Source of the DNA: Umezawaea tangerina
GTDB lineage: Bacteria > Actinomycetota > Actinomycetes > Mycobacteriales > Pseudonocardiaceae
Assembly: GCF_003002815.1 (NCBI RefSeq)
Contig: NZ_PVTF01000004.1
Span: forward strand, 124,001 to 188,000
DNA: 64,000 nt
Direction of reading: 5' to 3'
This document shows positions 49,153 through 57,561 of this stretch, piece after piece. Below the pieces are notes generated by a model. It worked only from the letters and a program-made list of their open reading frames with translations, was not told the origin of the DNA and did no database searches. A program made the position numbers and the translations under genes. Position 1 is the first letter of the stretch, and every line of letters starts with the position of its first letter.

Positions 49153-49659
49153 ATGAGTTCGAACACGCCGGAAAGGCGCTGGCCGGAGACCTGCGCCACG
49201 GACGAGTCCCGGCTGCTCTGGGAGTTCCTGACCTTTCTGCGGATCACCGCGGTGACCAAGGTCGAGGGGCTCGACCGCGAACAGGCGGCCGCGACGCCCA
49301 TCCCCACCTCGCCGGTGGTCAGCGCGATGGGCGTGCTCAAGCACCTGACCGCCGTGGAGCGGTACTGGCTCACCATCGTCGGCGGCGGGTCGGACCTGCC
49401 GAAGCTGTGGGACTCGCACCCCGAGTCGTCCTGGACGTTCGGCGACGACGAGACGCCCGAGTCCGTCATCGCCGACTACCGGGCCGAGTGGGAGCTGGCG
49501 GGCAAGGCCCTTGAGGGCCGCGCGCCCGACGAGCCCGCAGCCGCCGACGACACCCGTACCGTCCGCTGGCTGCTGGTCCACCTCACCCAGGAGACCGCCC
49601 GCCACGTCGGCCACCTCGACTTCCTCCGCGAACTGGCCGACGGCGCCAAGGGCGAGTAG
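49153..49659 (+). CDS. DinB / DUF664 family protein
   Basis: 168-aa four-helix-bundle protein of the DinB superfamily, which often bind a metal through three histidines and act as thiol-dependent (mycothiol) transferases. Candidate ligands are His in GVLKHLTAVERYW and the two in LLVHLTQETARHVGHLDFLREL. WPETCATDESRLLWEFLTFLR opens the bundle. A TAAGGT box 7 bp before ATG 49153 suggests a leaderless transcript; GTG 49144 is an alternative start. It ends 1 bp from the convergent LysR gene. Confidence 0.87.
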   Translation: MSSNTPERRWPETCATDESRLLWEFLTFLRITAVTKVEGLDREQAAATPIPTSPVVSAMGVLKHLTAVERYWLTIVGGGSDLPKLWDSHPESSWTFGDDETPESVIADYRAEWELAGKALEGRAPDEPAAADDTRTVRWLLVHLTQETARHVGHLDFLRELADGAKGE

Positions 49660-49660
49660 C

Positions 49661-50581
49661 TCACGCGCGGGTCAGGTGCTCGCCCTCGACGAGCGCGCAG
49701 GCCGCGACCACGGCGTCCAGCGCGTCGCGCAGCAGCGGGTTGGTGTTCGCGGTCCGGTGCACGGCCGACACGTGCCGCCGCAGCACCGTCCCGCGCAGCG
49801 GCCGCGCCTGCGTGCCGTCCTGCGGCTCGTACCCGAGCGCGGGCACCAGCGCCACGCCCACGCCCGCCCGGACGAGGGCGTGCACGACGCCGTAGTCGTT
49901 GCTGCGGAACGTGATCCGCGGCGTGAACCCGTTCGCGGCGCACAGCCGGGTCAGGCACGTCGACCCGGCGGTGCCGTCGCGGCTGGCGATCCAGCGGGCG
50001 TCGCGCAGGTCGTCCGGCCGCACGGTCTGGTGCCGTGCCGCCGGGTGGCCGTCGGGCAGCAGCACCAGCAGCGCCTCGTCCAGCAGCGGCAGCACGGTCA
50101 GCTCGTCCGGCCACGTCCGCGGCACCAGGTCGTAGGCGTAGACGAGCGCCACGTCCAGGTCGCCCGCCAGCACCAGCGGCAGCACGTCGTCCGGCTCGGC
50201 CTCGTCCAGCCGGATCTCGGCGTCCGGTCGGTCGTGGGTCAGCCTGGCCACCGCGTGCGGCACGACGCGGGCGCTCGCGGTGGGGAACGTGCCCAGCCGG
50301 ATCCGGCCGCGCCGACCGGTGACCAGCGCCTGGACCTCCTGCTCGAACCCGTCGAACGCGGCCAGCAGCTCGCCGCCGCGCTCGGCGATGAACAGCGCCG
50401 CGGCGGCGGGCCGGATGCTGTGCGCCCCGCGTTCGAACAGCTCGACGCCCACGGCGCGCTCGAACGCCGAGACCTGCTGCGACACGGCCGAGGCCGTGTA
50501 GCCGAGGTTCCGCGCGGCGGCGGCGAACGACCCCGCGGCGACCACCTCGACCACGGTCCGCAGGTGCACCGGGTTGAGCAC
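49661..50581 (-). CDS. LysR family transcriptional regulator
   Basis: 306-aa LysR regulator. The helix-turn-helix is LRTVVEVVAAGSFAAAARNLGYTASAVSQQVSAFERAVGVELFER; the effector domain (~90-300) starts GRIRLGTFPTASARVVPHAVARL. GTG start. Divergent from the aldehyde dehydrogenase with an 82-bp intergenic region that contains two direct TGCGAGG words 17 bp apart and a GCCCTGCGAGGGC palindrome, possible binding elements. It probably activates the 50664-56698 operon in response to a pathway intermediate. Confidence 0.92.
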   Translation of the reverse strand: MLNPVHLRTVVEVVAAGSFAAAARNLGYTASAVSQQVSAFERAVGVELFERGAHSIRPAAAALFIAERGGELLAAFDGFEQEVQALVTGRRGRIRLGTFPTASARVVPHAVARLTHDRPDAEIRLDEAEPDDVLPLVLAGDLDVALVYAYDLVPRTWPDELTVLPLLDEALLVLLPDGHPAARHQTVRPDDLRDARWIASRDGTAGSTCLTRLCAANGFTPRITFRSNDYGVVHALVRAGVGVALVPALGYEPQDGTQARPLRGTVLRRHVSAVHRTANTNPLLRDALDAVVAACALVEGEHLTRA

Positions 50582-50663
50582 CAGCCCACCTTATGCTCGA
50601 CCGTGCGAGGTTTCGCCCTGCGAGGGCTTGGCAACCGCCTGTCCCGGCAGCACGCTGGGGGTC

Positions 50664-52172
50664 ATGCCAAGCGGATACGCCTACGCCTCCACGAGTCCGA
50701 TCGACGTGAACGACCTGGTCCTCGAGGTGGAGCTGCAGCGGGCGGAGGCGTTCGTCGACACCGCCCGCGCCGCCCACCGGGCGCAGCGGGCCTGGGCGGC
50801 CGTGCCGTCGCCGGTGCGCGGGCAGGTCATCGGCAACATCGGCAAGCTCGTCGAGGCCAACGCCGAGGCGCTGGCGCGGCTGGTGACCCGCGAGATCGGC
50901 AAGCCGATCGCGGAGGCGCGCGGCGAGGTGCAGGAGATCGTGGACACCTGCGCGTTCTTCCTCGGCGAGGGCCGCAGGCTCTACGGGCAGACCGTGCCGT
51001 CGGAGATGCCGGACAAGCAGCTGTTCACGTTCCGCACGCCGGTCGGCGTCGCCGCGATCATCACCGCGGGCAACTTCCCGGTGGCCGTCCCGTCCTGGTA
51101 CATCGTCCCGGCGCTGCTGTGCGGCAACGCGGTGGTGTGGAAGCCCGCCGAGTACTCCGCCGCGAGCGCCAAGGCGTTCTACGACATCTTCACCAGCGCC
51201 GGGCTGCCCGAGGGCGTGCTGAACATCGTCTTCGCCGACGGCGAGGAGACGTTCAAGGGCCTGGACCTGGCGCTGGAGGCGGGTGTCGTCCACAAGGTCG
51301 GGTTCACCGGGTCGACCGCGGTCGGCAGGCGGATCGGCGAGCTGTGCGGGCGGCACCTGCAGACCCCGTGCCTGGAGCTGGGCGGCAAGAACCCCATGGT
51401 GGTGACCGAGGACGCGGACCTCGACCTGGCCGTGCGGGGCGCGCTGTTCGCCGGGTTCGGGTCGGCCGGGCAGCGCTGCACCTCGCTCGGCACGGCGATC
51501 GTGCACGAGTCGGTGCACGCGGAGTTCCTGCGGCGCTTCGTCGCGGCGACCGAGGAGGCGGTGGTCGGCGACCCGACCGGTGACGTCCTCTTCGGACCGC
51601 TGCTCGACCGGAAGTTCGCCGACCACTTCGAGCGGATCCTCGACACGGTGCGGGAGCACCACGTCGTGCACGGGTCCACCGGCATCGGCCGGATCACGAA
51701 GGACAACCCCCGCAAGGGTTTCCAGGGCGACCCCGACCGCGGCCTCTACTACCACCCGACGATCGTCGACGGCGTGCGGCCGGAGGACGGGCTGTTCCTG
51801 GAGGAGTCGTTCGGGCCGGTCGTGGGCGTCACCACCTACCGCGACCTGGACGAGGCGGTCGACCTCGGCAACCTGCCCGGCTACGGGCTGTCCTGCGCGA
51901 TCTACACGACCGACCCGAACAAGGTGTTCCGGTTCCGCACGGGCATCGGCGCGGGCATGGTCAGCGTCAACAACTCCACCTCCGGCGCCGAGGCGCACCT
52001 GCCGTTCGGCGGGAACGGCAAGTCCGGCAACGGGAGCCGCCAGTCCGGGATCTGGGTGCTCGACCAGTTCACCCGCTGGCAGTCGATGAACTGGGACTAC
52101 TCGGGGTCGTTGCAGAAGGCGCAGATGGACACCGCCGTGATCGAGGCCGACCTTGACTTCCGACTCGGCTGA
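50664..52172 (+). CDS. NAD(P)-dependent aldehyde dehydrogenase
   Basis: 502-aa aldehyde dehydrogenase. It has ITAGNFPVAVPSWYIVPALLCGNAVVWKPAE (cofactor cleft), GFTGSTAVGRRIG (NAD loop), the general-base Glu in LELGGKNPMVV (~255) and the catalytic Cys in FGSAGQRCTSL (~289). GEGRRLYGQTVPSEMPDK and the end MNWDYSGSLQKAQMD match the AldH subgroup near ALDH7, distinct from classical betaine-aldehyde enzymes. First gene of the operon. It likely oxidises a semialdehyde to an acid; glutarate semialdehyde or a piperideine-derived semialdehyde would fit the neighbours. Confidence 0.93.
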   Translation: MPSGYAYASTSPIDVNDLVLEVELQRAEAFVDTARAAHRAQRAWAAVPSPVRGQVIGNIGKLVEANAEALARLVTREIGKPIAEARGEVQEIVDTCAFFLGEGRRLYGQTVPSEMPDKQLFTFRTPVGVAAIITAGNFPVAVPSWYIVPALLCGNAVVWKPAEYSAASAKAFYDIFTSAGLPEGVLNIVFADGEETFKGLDLALEAGVVHKVGFTGSTAVGRRIGELCGRHLQTPCLELGGKNPMVVTEDADLDLAVRGALFAGFGSAGQRCTSLGTAIVHESVHAEFLRRFVAATEEAVVGDPTGDVLFGPLLDRKFADHFERILDTVREHHVVHGSTGIGRITKDNPRKGFQGDPDRGLYYHPTIVDGVRPEDGLFLEESFGPVVGVTTYRDLDEAVDLGNLPGYGLSCAIYTTDPNKVFRFRTGIGAGMVSVNNSTSGAEAHLPFGGNGKSGNGSRQSGIWVLDQFTRWQSMNWDYSGSLQKAQMDTAVIEADLDFRLG

Positions 52173-53310
52173 GGTCGTCGTCATCGGCGGCGGGGTGGTG
52201 GGCGTGAGCACCGCCTTCCACCTCGCCGAGGCCGGTGTGCGCGACGTCGTGCTGGTGGAGCGGGACGGGCTGGGGTCCGGGTCCACGTGCAAGGCCGCGG
52301 GCGGGGTGCGGGCGCAGTTCTCCGACGAGGTCAACATCCGGCTGGGCGCGCGCAGCCTGGAAGCGTTCGGGCGGTTCGGGGACCGGCCGGGGCAGGAGAT
52401 CGACCTGCACCGCGTCGGCTACCTGTTCCTGCTGTCCACGCCGGAGGACGTGGCCGCGGCCGAGCGGAACGTGCGGTTGCAGAACGAGCTCGGCGTGCCC
52501 AGCCGGATGGTCGACGTGGCCGAGGCGAAGGCCCTGTCCCCGTTGGTGTCCACCGACGGGCTGCTCGCCGCGACCTACTCCCCCGACGACGGCCACTGCA
52601 CACCGGAGTCCGTGGTGCTGGGCTACGCCACCGCGGCCCGGCGGCTCGGCGCCGACCTGCGCACCCGCACCGAGGTGCTGGACATCGAGTCGTCCGGCGG
52701 GGAGATCACCGCCGTCGTGACGGACCGCGGGGTGATCCGCACGTCCGCGGTGGTGTGCGCGGCGGGCGCGTGGTCGCGGCGGGTCGGCGGGTTCGTCGGC
52801 GTCGACCTCGACGTCACGCCGCTGCGCAGGCAGATCGTGGTCACCGAGCCGATGCCGGACCTGGCCCCGGTCGTGCCGTTCACCATCGACTTCTCGTCCT
52901 CGTTCTACTTCCACCGCGAGGGCCGCGGCCTGCTGATGGGCATGTCGGACCCGGCGCAGGAGCCCGGTTTCCACCTCGACCGGTCCGACGCGTGGCTGCC
53001 GGGGCTGGCCGCGGCGATCGGCGCCCGCGCCCCGTCCCTGCTCGACGTCGGCATCAGCACCGGCTGGGCCGGGCTGTACGAGGAGACCCCCGACCGCAAC
53101 GCGCTGATCGGCGAGGTGCCCGACGGGGTCGCGGCTGGCCGGTTCCTCTACGCCACCGGGTTCTCCGGCCACGGGTTCCTCCAGGGGCCGGCGGTCGGCG
53201 AGGTCGTGCGGGACCTCTACCTCGGTCGCGAACCCGTGGTCGACGTGTCCACTTTGGATGCCGCTAGATTCGCCTCGAACGGCCACCGCCCCGAGCTCAA
53301 CACCGTCTGA
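52153..53310 (+). CDS. FAD-dependent amino-acid oxidoreductase (DAO/sarcosine oxidase family)
   Basis: 385-aa flavoprotein. The N-terminal dinucleotide loop VVVIGGGVVGVSTAFHLAEAG is complete. GSGSTCKAAGGVRAQF and the C-terminal GWAGLYEETPDRNALIGEVP, ATGFSGHGFLQGPAVGE are typical of glycine/sarcosine oxidase and L-pipecolate oxidase relatives. The start is a TTG inside the end of the aldehyde dehydrogenase gene (20-bp overlap), which keeps the Rossmann strand intact. It probably oxidises a secondary or D-amino acid, giving an imine for the neighbouring enzymes. Confidence 0.9.
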   Translation: MTSDSAEVVVIGGGVVGVSTAFHLAEAGVRDVVLVERDGLGSGSTCKAAGGVRAQFSDEVNIRLGARSLEAFGRFGDRPGQEIDLHRVGYLFLLSTPEDVAAAERNVRLQNELGVPSRMVDVAEAKALSPLVSTDGLLAATYSPDDGHCTPESVVLGYATAARRLGADLRTRTEVLDIESSGGEITAVVTDRGVIRTSAVVCAAGAWSRRVGGFVGVDLDVTPLRRQIVVTEPMPDLAPVVPFTIDFSSSFYFHREGRGLLMGMSDPAQEPGFHLDRSDAWLPGLAAAIGARAPSLLDVGISTGWAGLYEETPDRNALIGEVPDGVAAGRFLYATGFSGHGFLQGPAVGEVVRDLYLGREPVVDVSTLDAARFASNGHRPELNTV

Positions 53311-53318
53311 GGTGCCTG

Positions 53319-54443
53319 ATGACCGACCTGCTTCAGCTCATCGACGAGTGGGGACCCGAGAAGGTCGTCACCGTGTCGGACCGGCGCTCGGGCATGAGGG
53401 GCGTGCTGGTCATCGACAACACCGCCCGCGGCATGGGCAAGGGCGGCACCCGGATGGGGCCGGACGTGAGCACCGGGGAGATCGCCCGGCTGGCGCGGGT
53501 GATGACGTGGAAGTGGGCGGCGGTCGACCTGTTCTTCGGCGGTGCCAAGGCGGGCATCGTGTTCGACCCCGCCTCCCCGGACAAGGAGCGGGCGCTGCGG
53601 GCGTTCGCGCGGGCGCTGTCCAACGAGGTGCCGCGCGAGTACGTGCTGGGGCTGGACATGGGGCTCACCGAGCGCGACGCGGCGATCGTGCAGGACGAGC
53701 TGGGTGACCGCGGCGCGATGATGGGCGCGCCCGCGTCGCTGGGCGGTCTGCCCTACGACGAGCTGGGCGTGACCGGGTACGGCGTCGCCGAGGTGGCCGA
53801 CGAGCTGTCGGAGTCGTTGCGGGGCAAGCGGGTCGCGATCCAGGGGTTCGGCGCGGTCGGCGCCGCGGCCGCCCGCCGGTTCGCGGAGCTGGGCGCGCTC
53901 GTGGTGGCGGTGTCGTCGGTGAACGGCGCCCTGCACGACCCGGACGGGCTGGACGTGGCGCGGCTGCTGGCGTTGCGCGCCGAGGTCGGCGAGGCCGCGG
54001 TGACCGAGTACGGCCGGGTGCGGCCGCTGGGGTCGGAGCTGCTGGTGGCGTGCGACGTCCTGGTGCCCGCGGCGACCCAGGACGTGATCGACAAGGACTG
54101 GGCGGGCCGGGTCGACACGGCCATGGTCGTCGAGGGCGCGAACCTGCCGACGACCCCCGCCGCGCAGGAGGTGCTGGCCTCGCGCGGGATCACGGTCGTG
54201 CCGGACTTCATCGCCAACGCGGGCGGCGTGGTCGCGGCGGCGTTCGGCATGGACGCGCGCTACTCGCCGTTCCCGGTCGAGGTGGCGAAGGTGATGGCCG
54301 CGGTGTCGACGAAGCTGCGGGCCAACGCGGCGCTCGTCGTGCGCGGGGCGCGGGAGCGCGGGGTGACCTCGCACGAGGTCGCCCGGTCGTTGGCGCAGGA
54401 ACGGGTGCTCGCCGCGATGCGGGCCAAGGGCCAGGTCACGTGA
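53319..54443 (+). CDS. Glu/Leu/Phe/Val dehydrogenase family protein
   Basis: 374-aa amino-acid dehydrogenase. The substrate Lys-rich region GKGGTRMGPDVSTGEIARLARVMTWKWA and the catalytic lysine motif FFGGAKAGI (~73-81) are intact. GVTGYGVAEVADEL leads into the NAD domain with VAIQGFGAVGAAAARRFAELGA. VVEGANLPTTPAAQEVLASRGI and the C-terminal NAGGVV complete the family signature. It starts 8 bp after the FAD enzyme and overlaps the CoA-transferase by 4 bp. It converts an L-amino acid to its 2-oxoacid or the reverse; the side chain accepted cannot be read directly. Confidence 0.92.
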   Translation: MTDLLQLIDEWGPEKVVTVSDRRSGMRGVLVIDNTARGMGKGGTRMGPDVSTGEIARLARVMTWKWAAVDLFFGGAKAGIVFDPASPDKERALRAFARALSNEVPREYVLGLDMGLTERDAAIVQDELGDRGAMMGAPASLGGLPYDELGVTGYGVAEVADELSESLRGKRVAIQGFGAVGAAAARRFAELGALVVAVSSVNGALHDPDGLDVARLLALRAEVGEAAVTEYGRVRPLGSELLVACDVLVPAATQDVIDKDWAGRVDTAMVVEGANLPTTPAAQEVLASRGITVVPDFIANAGGVVAAAFGMDARYSPFPVEVAKVMAAVSTKLRANAALVVRGARERGVTSHEVARSLAQERVLAAMRAKGQVT

Positions 54444-55531
54444 GCGCGCTGGACGGCGTGGTGATCGCGGACTTCGGCCGGGTGCTGGCCGCGCCGTACG
54501 CGACGATGATGCTGGCCGACCTCGGCGCCGAGGTGGTCAAGATCGAGCACCCGCGCGGCGACGAGACCCGCTCGTGGGGGCCGCCGCACGCGCGCGGCGA
54601 GGCCACGTACTTCCTGTCGGTGAACCGGAACAAGACGTCCACCACGCTGGACATGGCCACGGCCGAGGGGCTGCGCGCGGCACGCGGGATCGTGCTGGGC
54701 GCCGACGTGCTGGTCGAGAACTTCCGGCCGGGCACGATGTCCCGCTTCGGCCTCGGCTACGACGACCTGCGCACCGTCCACTCCGGACTCGTCTACTGCT
54801 CGGTCACGGGCTTCGGCGCGGGTCGGGGCCGCGACCTGCCCGGTTACGACCTGCTCGTGCAGGCCGTCGGCGGCCTGATGAGCGTGACCGGCGCCCGTCC
54901 CGGCGAACCCGTGAAGGCCGGGGTGGCGCTGGTGGACGTGCTGACCGGGCTGCACGCCGCGGTCGGCGTCCTGGCCGCGCTGCGGCACCGCGACGCGACC
55001 GGCGAGGGCCAGCACGTCGAGGTGGACCTGCTGTCGGTGCTGCTGTCCAGCATGGTCAACCAGAGCGCGGGCTACGCGCTCGCGGGTGTCGTGCCCGGCA
55101 TCATGGGCAACCGGCACCCGTCGATCGCGCCGTACCAGCTGGTGGAGACCGCGGACCGGCCGATGGTGCTCGCGGTGGGCAACGACCGGCAGTTCGGCAG
55201 GCTCTGCACCGCGCTCGACGTCCCGGCGCTCGCGGCCGACCCGCGGTTCGCGACCAACGGGCAGCGGGTCGCGCACGTGGACGAGCTGCTGGCGCTGCTG
55301 GGTCCCAGGCTGCGCACCGGTTCCGCGCGGCACTGGTTCGAGGTGCTCACCCCGCTGGGCGTGCCGTGCGGGCCGGTGAACGACCTGGCCGGGGCGTTCG
55401 AGCTGGCCGGGGACCTCGGCCTGGAGCCCACCACGACCGTCGACGGCCTGGACCTGGTGTCGAACCCGATCCGGCTGTCCCGCACCCCGGTGACCTACCG
55501 GTTGCCGCCCCCGAGGCTCGACCAGGAGTGA
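54440..55531 (+). CDS. CaiB/BaiF family CoA-transferase
   Basis: 363-aa class III CoA-transferase. LDGVVIADFGRVLAAPYATMMLADLGAEVVKIEHP opens the fold. The catalytic Asp is in GYDLLVQAVGGLMSVTG (~136), and GVALVDVLTGLHAAVGVLAAL with TGEGQHVEVDLL follow the family pattern. Directly upstream of a glutaryl-CoA dehydrogenase-like gene, so succinyl-CoA:glutarate CoA-transferase activity is the natural reading. GTG start overlapping the dehydrogenase stop. Confidence 0.92.
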   Translation: MSALDGVVIADFGRVLAAPYATMMLADLGAEVVKIEHPRGDETRSWGPPHARGEATYFLSVNRNKTSTTLDMATAEGLRAARGIVLGADVLVENFRPGTMSRFGLGYDDLRTVHSGLVYCSVTGFGAGRGRDLPGYDLLVQAVGGLMSVTGARPGEPVKAGVALVDVLTGLHAAVGVLAALRHRDATGEGQHVEVDLLSVLLSSMVNQSAGYALAGVVPGIMGNRHPSIAPYQLVETADRPMVLAVGNDRQFGRLCTALDVPALAADPRFATNGQRVAHVDELLALLGPRLRTGSARHWFEVLTPLGVPCGPVNDLAGAFELAGDLGLEPTTTVDGLDLVSNPIRLSRTPVTYRLPPPRLDQE

Positions 55532-55534
55532 GAA

Positions 55535-56698
55535 GTGCGCGATCCGTTGGAGCTGCTGGACATCCGGTCTTTGCTGGGAGAGGAGGACCGGGACATCCAG
55601 GCCACCGTCGCCGGGTTCCTGGCCGAGCACGCCCGGCCGCACGTCGCGGACTGGTTCGAGGCGGGCGTGCTGCCCCGCGAGTTCGCCCGCGAGCTGGGGA
55701 AGCTCGGTGTGCTCGGCATGCACCTGGAGGGCTACGGCTGCGCCGGGACGAGCGCGACCGCGTACGGCCTGGCCTGCCTGGAGCTGGAGGCGGTGGACAG
55801 CGGGATCCGCAGCTTCGTGTCGGTGCAGGGCTCGCTGTCGATGTTCTCGATCCACCGCTACGGCTCGGAGGAGCAGAAGCTGGAGTGGCTGCCGCGGCTG
55901 GCGGCGGGCGAGGCCATCGGCTGCTTCGGGCTCACCGAACCGGACTTCGGCAGCAACCCGTCGGGGATGCGGACGCGGGCCGTGCGCGACGGCGGTGACT
56001 GGGTCCTGGACGGCACCAAGACGTGGATCACCAACGGCGGCTGGGCGGACGTCGCGACGGTGTGGGCGAACACCGACGAGGGCGTGCGCGGCTTCCTCGT
56101 CCCCCGCGGCACACCGGGGTTCTCGACCCGCGACATCACCCGGAAGCTGTCCATGCGCGCCTCGGTCACCTCGGAGCTGGTGCTGGAGGGCGTGCGACTG
56201 CCGGACAGCGCGCGGCTGCCCGGCGCGACCAGCCTCGGCGCGCCCCTGTCCTGCCTCAACGAGGCCAGGTTCGGCATCGTGTTCGGCGCCGTCGGCGCGG
56301 CCCGCGACTGCGTCGAGGTGGCGCTGGACTACGCGGGCACCCGCGTCCAGTTCGACCGCCCGATCGCCGGGTTCCAGCTGACCCAGCGCAAGCTGGCGTC
56401 GATGGCGCTGGCCGTGGGCAACGCGATGCTGCTCGCCCTGCACCTGGCCGGGCTGAAGGAGGCGGGGCGGATCAGGCCGGAGCAGATCAGCGCGGGCAAG
56501 CTCAACAACGTCGAGGCGGCCGTCGCCGTCGCCCGCGAGAGCCGCACGATCCTCGGCGCGAACGGGATCTCGCTGGAGTACTCGCCGCTGCGGCACGCCA
56601 ACAACCTGGAGTCCGTGCTCACCTACGAGGGCACCTCGGAGATCCACGCCCTCGCCATCGGCCAGGCGCTGACCGGACTGTCCGCCTATCGGGGGTAG
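55535..56698 (+). CDS. Acyl-CoA dehydrogenase, glutaryl-CoA dehydrogenase-like
   Basis: 387-aa flavoprotein. DIRSLLGEEDRDIQATV, GMHLEGYGCAGTSATAYGLACLELEAVDSGIRSFVSVQGSL and AIGCFGLTEPDFGSNPSGMRT are the diagnostic stretches of glutaryl-CoA dehydrogenase. The catalytic Glu lies in LTYEGTSEIHALAIG near the C-terminus, and the Arg-containing VQFDRPIAGFQLTQRKLA is present. It would oxidise and decarboxylate glutaryl-CoA to crotonyl-CoA. GTG start with an AGGAG box 6 bp upstream. Last gene of the operon. The annotation as GcdH is by motif; a related short-chain dehydrogenase is possible. Confidence 0.88.
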   Translation: MRDPLELLDIRSLLGEEDRDIQATVAGFLAEHARPHVADWFEAGVLPREFARELGKLGVLGMHLEGYGCAGTSATAYGLACLELEAVDSGIRSFVSVQGSLSMFSIHRYGSEEQKLEWLPRLAAGEAIGCFGLTEPDFGSNPSGMRTRAVRDGGDWVLDGTKTWITNGGWADVATVWANTDEGVRGFLVPRGTPGFSTRDITRKLSMRASVTSELVLEGVRLPDSARLPGATSLGAPLSCLNEARFGIVFGAVGAARDCVEVALDYAGTRVQFDRPIAGFQLTQRKLASMALAVGNAMLLALHLAGLKEAGRIRPEQISAGKLNNVEAAVAVARESRTILGANGISLEYSPLRHANNLESVLTYEGTSEIHALAIGQALTGLSAYRG

Positions 56699-56742
56699 CG
56701 AGTCAGCCCTTCGGGGTAGCCCCCTGCTGGTTGGATGCGATC

Positions 56743-57561
56743 ATGGCCAACCGCACGCCGGGCGCCCTCGTCGGCGCCGTGCTCCTCCTGACCGCACTCG
56801 CCGCACCCGCCGCCGCCACGACCGGGGTCGACTTCACCGGCACGGTGGCGCTGGACAACTGCTCGGGCGCGGTCGTGCGTACAGCGACAGCGGAGCCGAC
56901 GGATCCGGCGCTGGTCATGTCCAACGGCCACTGCGTCAAGGTCATGGCACCCGGCGAGGTGGTCGCCGACCAGCCGAGCGACCGGACGTTCACCCTGGTC
57001 GCCCCGGACGGCAGGAGCACGCTGGGCACCCTGCGCGCCACCACCCTGCTCTACGCCACGATGACCGACACCGACCTGTCGTTCTACCGGCTCGACCGGA
57101 CCTACGCGGAGGTGGAGGCCATGGGCGGCAGGGCTTTGGTGCTCTCGCCGAGGCACCCGGCGGCGCACGCGGACATCCGGGTCGTCTCCGGGTACTGGAA
57201 GCGGCTGTACTCCTGCGAGATCGACGGGTTCGCCTTCCACCTGCGCGAGGGCAAGTGGACCTGGCTCGACTCCATCCGCTACACCGCCGAGTGCGACACC
57301 GTCGGCGGCACCTCCGGCTCGCCGGTCGTGGACGCGGCCAGCGGGAAGGTGGTGGGGGTCAACAACACCATGAACGAGAGCGGCAAGCGCTGCACCCGCG
57401 ACAACCCGTGCGAGGTCGACGACGAGGGCACGGTCACCGTGCGCCGCGGCGTCGGCTACGGCCAGCAGACCTACACCGCCGTGCCGTGCCTCGGCGCGGG
57501 CAGCGTGCTCGCCCTGTCCGCGCCGGGCTGCACGCTGCCGCGTCCGGCGCAGCTTCAGTAG
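56743..57561 (+). CDS. Secreted trypsin-like serine protease
   Basis: 272-aa exported protein. The signal peptide GALVGAVLLLTALAAPAAA ends near residue 25. The catalytic triad is visible as His in VMSNGHCV (~64), Asp in MTDTDLSFYRL (~108) and Ser in GGTSGSPVVDA (~188). Several cysteines (DNCSG, SNGHC, YSCEI, AECDT, KRCTRDNPCE) suggest disulfides. It resembles V8/trypsin-like peptidases of actinomycetes. It stands alone and overlaps the convergent PLC-like gene by 7 bp. Specificity unknown. Confidence 0.87.
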   Translation: MANRTPGALVGAVLLLTALAAPAAATTGVDFTGTVALDNCSGAVVRTATAEPTDPALVMSNGHCVKVMAPGEVVADQPSDRTFTLVAPDGRSTLGTLRATTLLYATMTDTDLSFYRLDRTYAEVEAMGGRALVLSPRHPAAHADIRVVSGYWKRLYSCEIDGFAFHLREGKWTWLDSIRYTAECDTVGGTSGSPVVDAASGKVVGVNNTMNESGKRCTRDNPCEVDDEGTVTVRRGVGYGQQTYTAVPCLGAGSVLALSAPGCTLPRPAQLQ

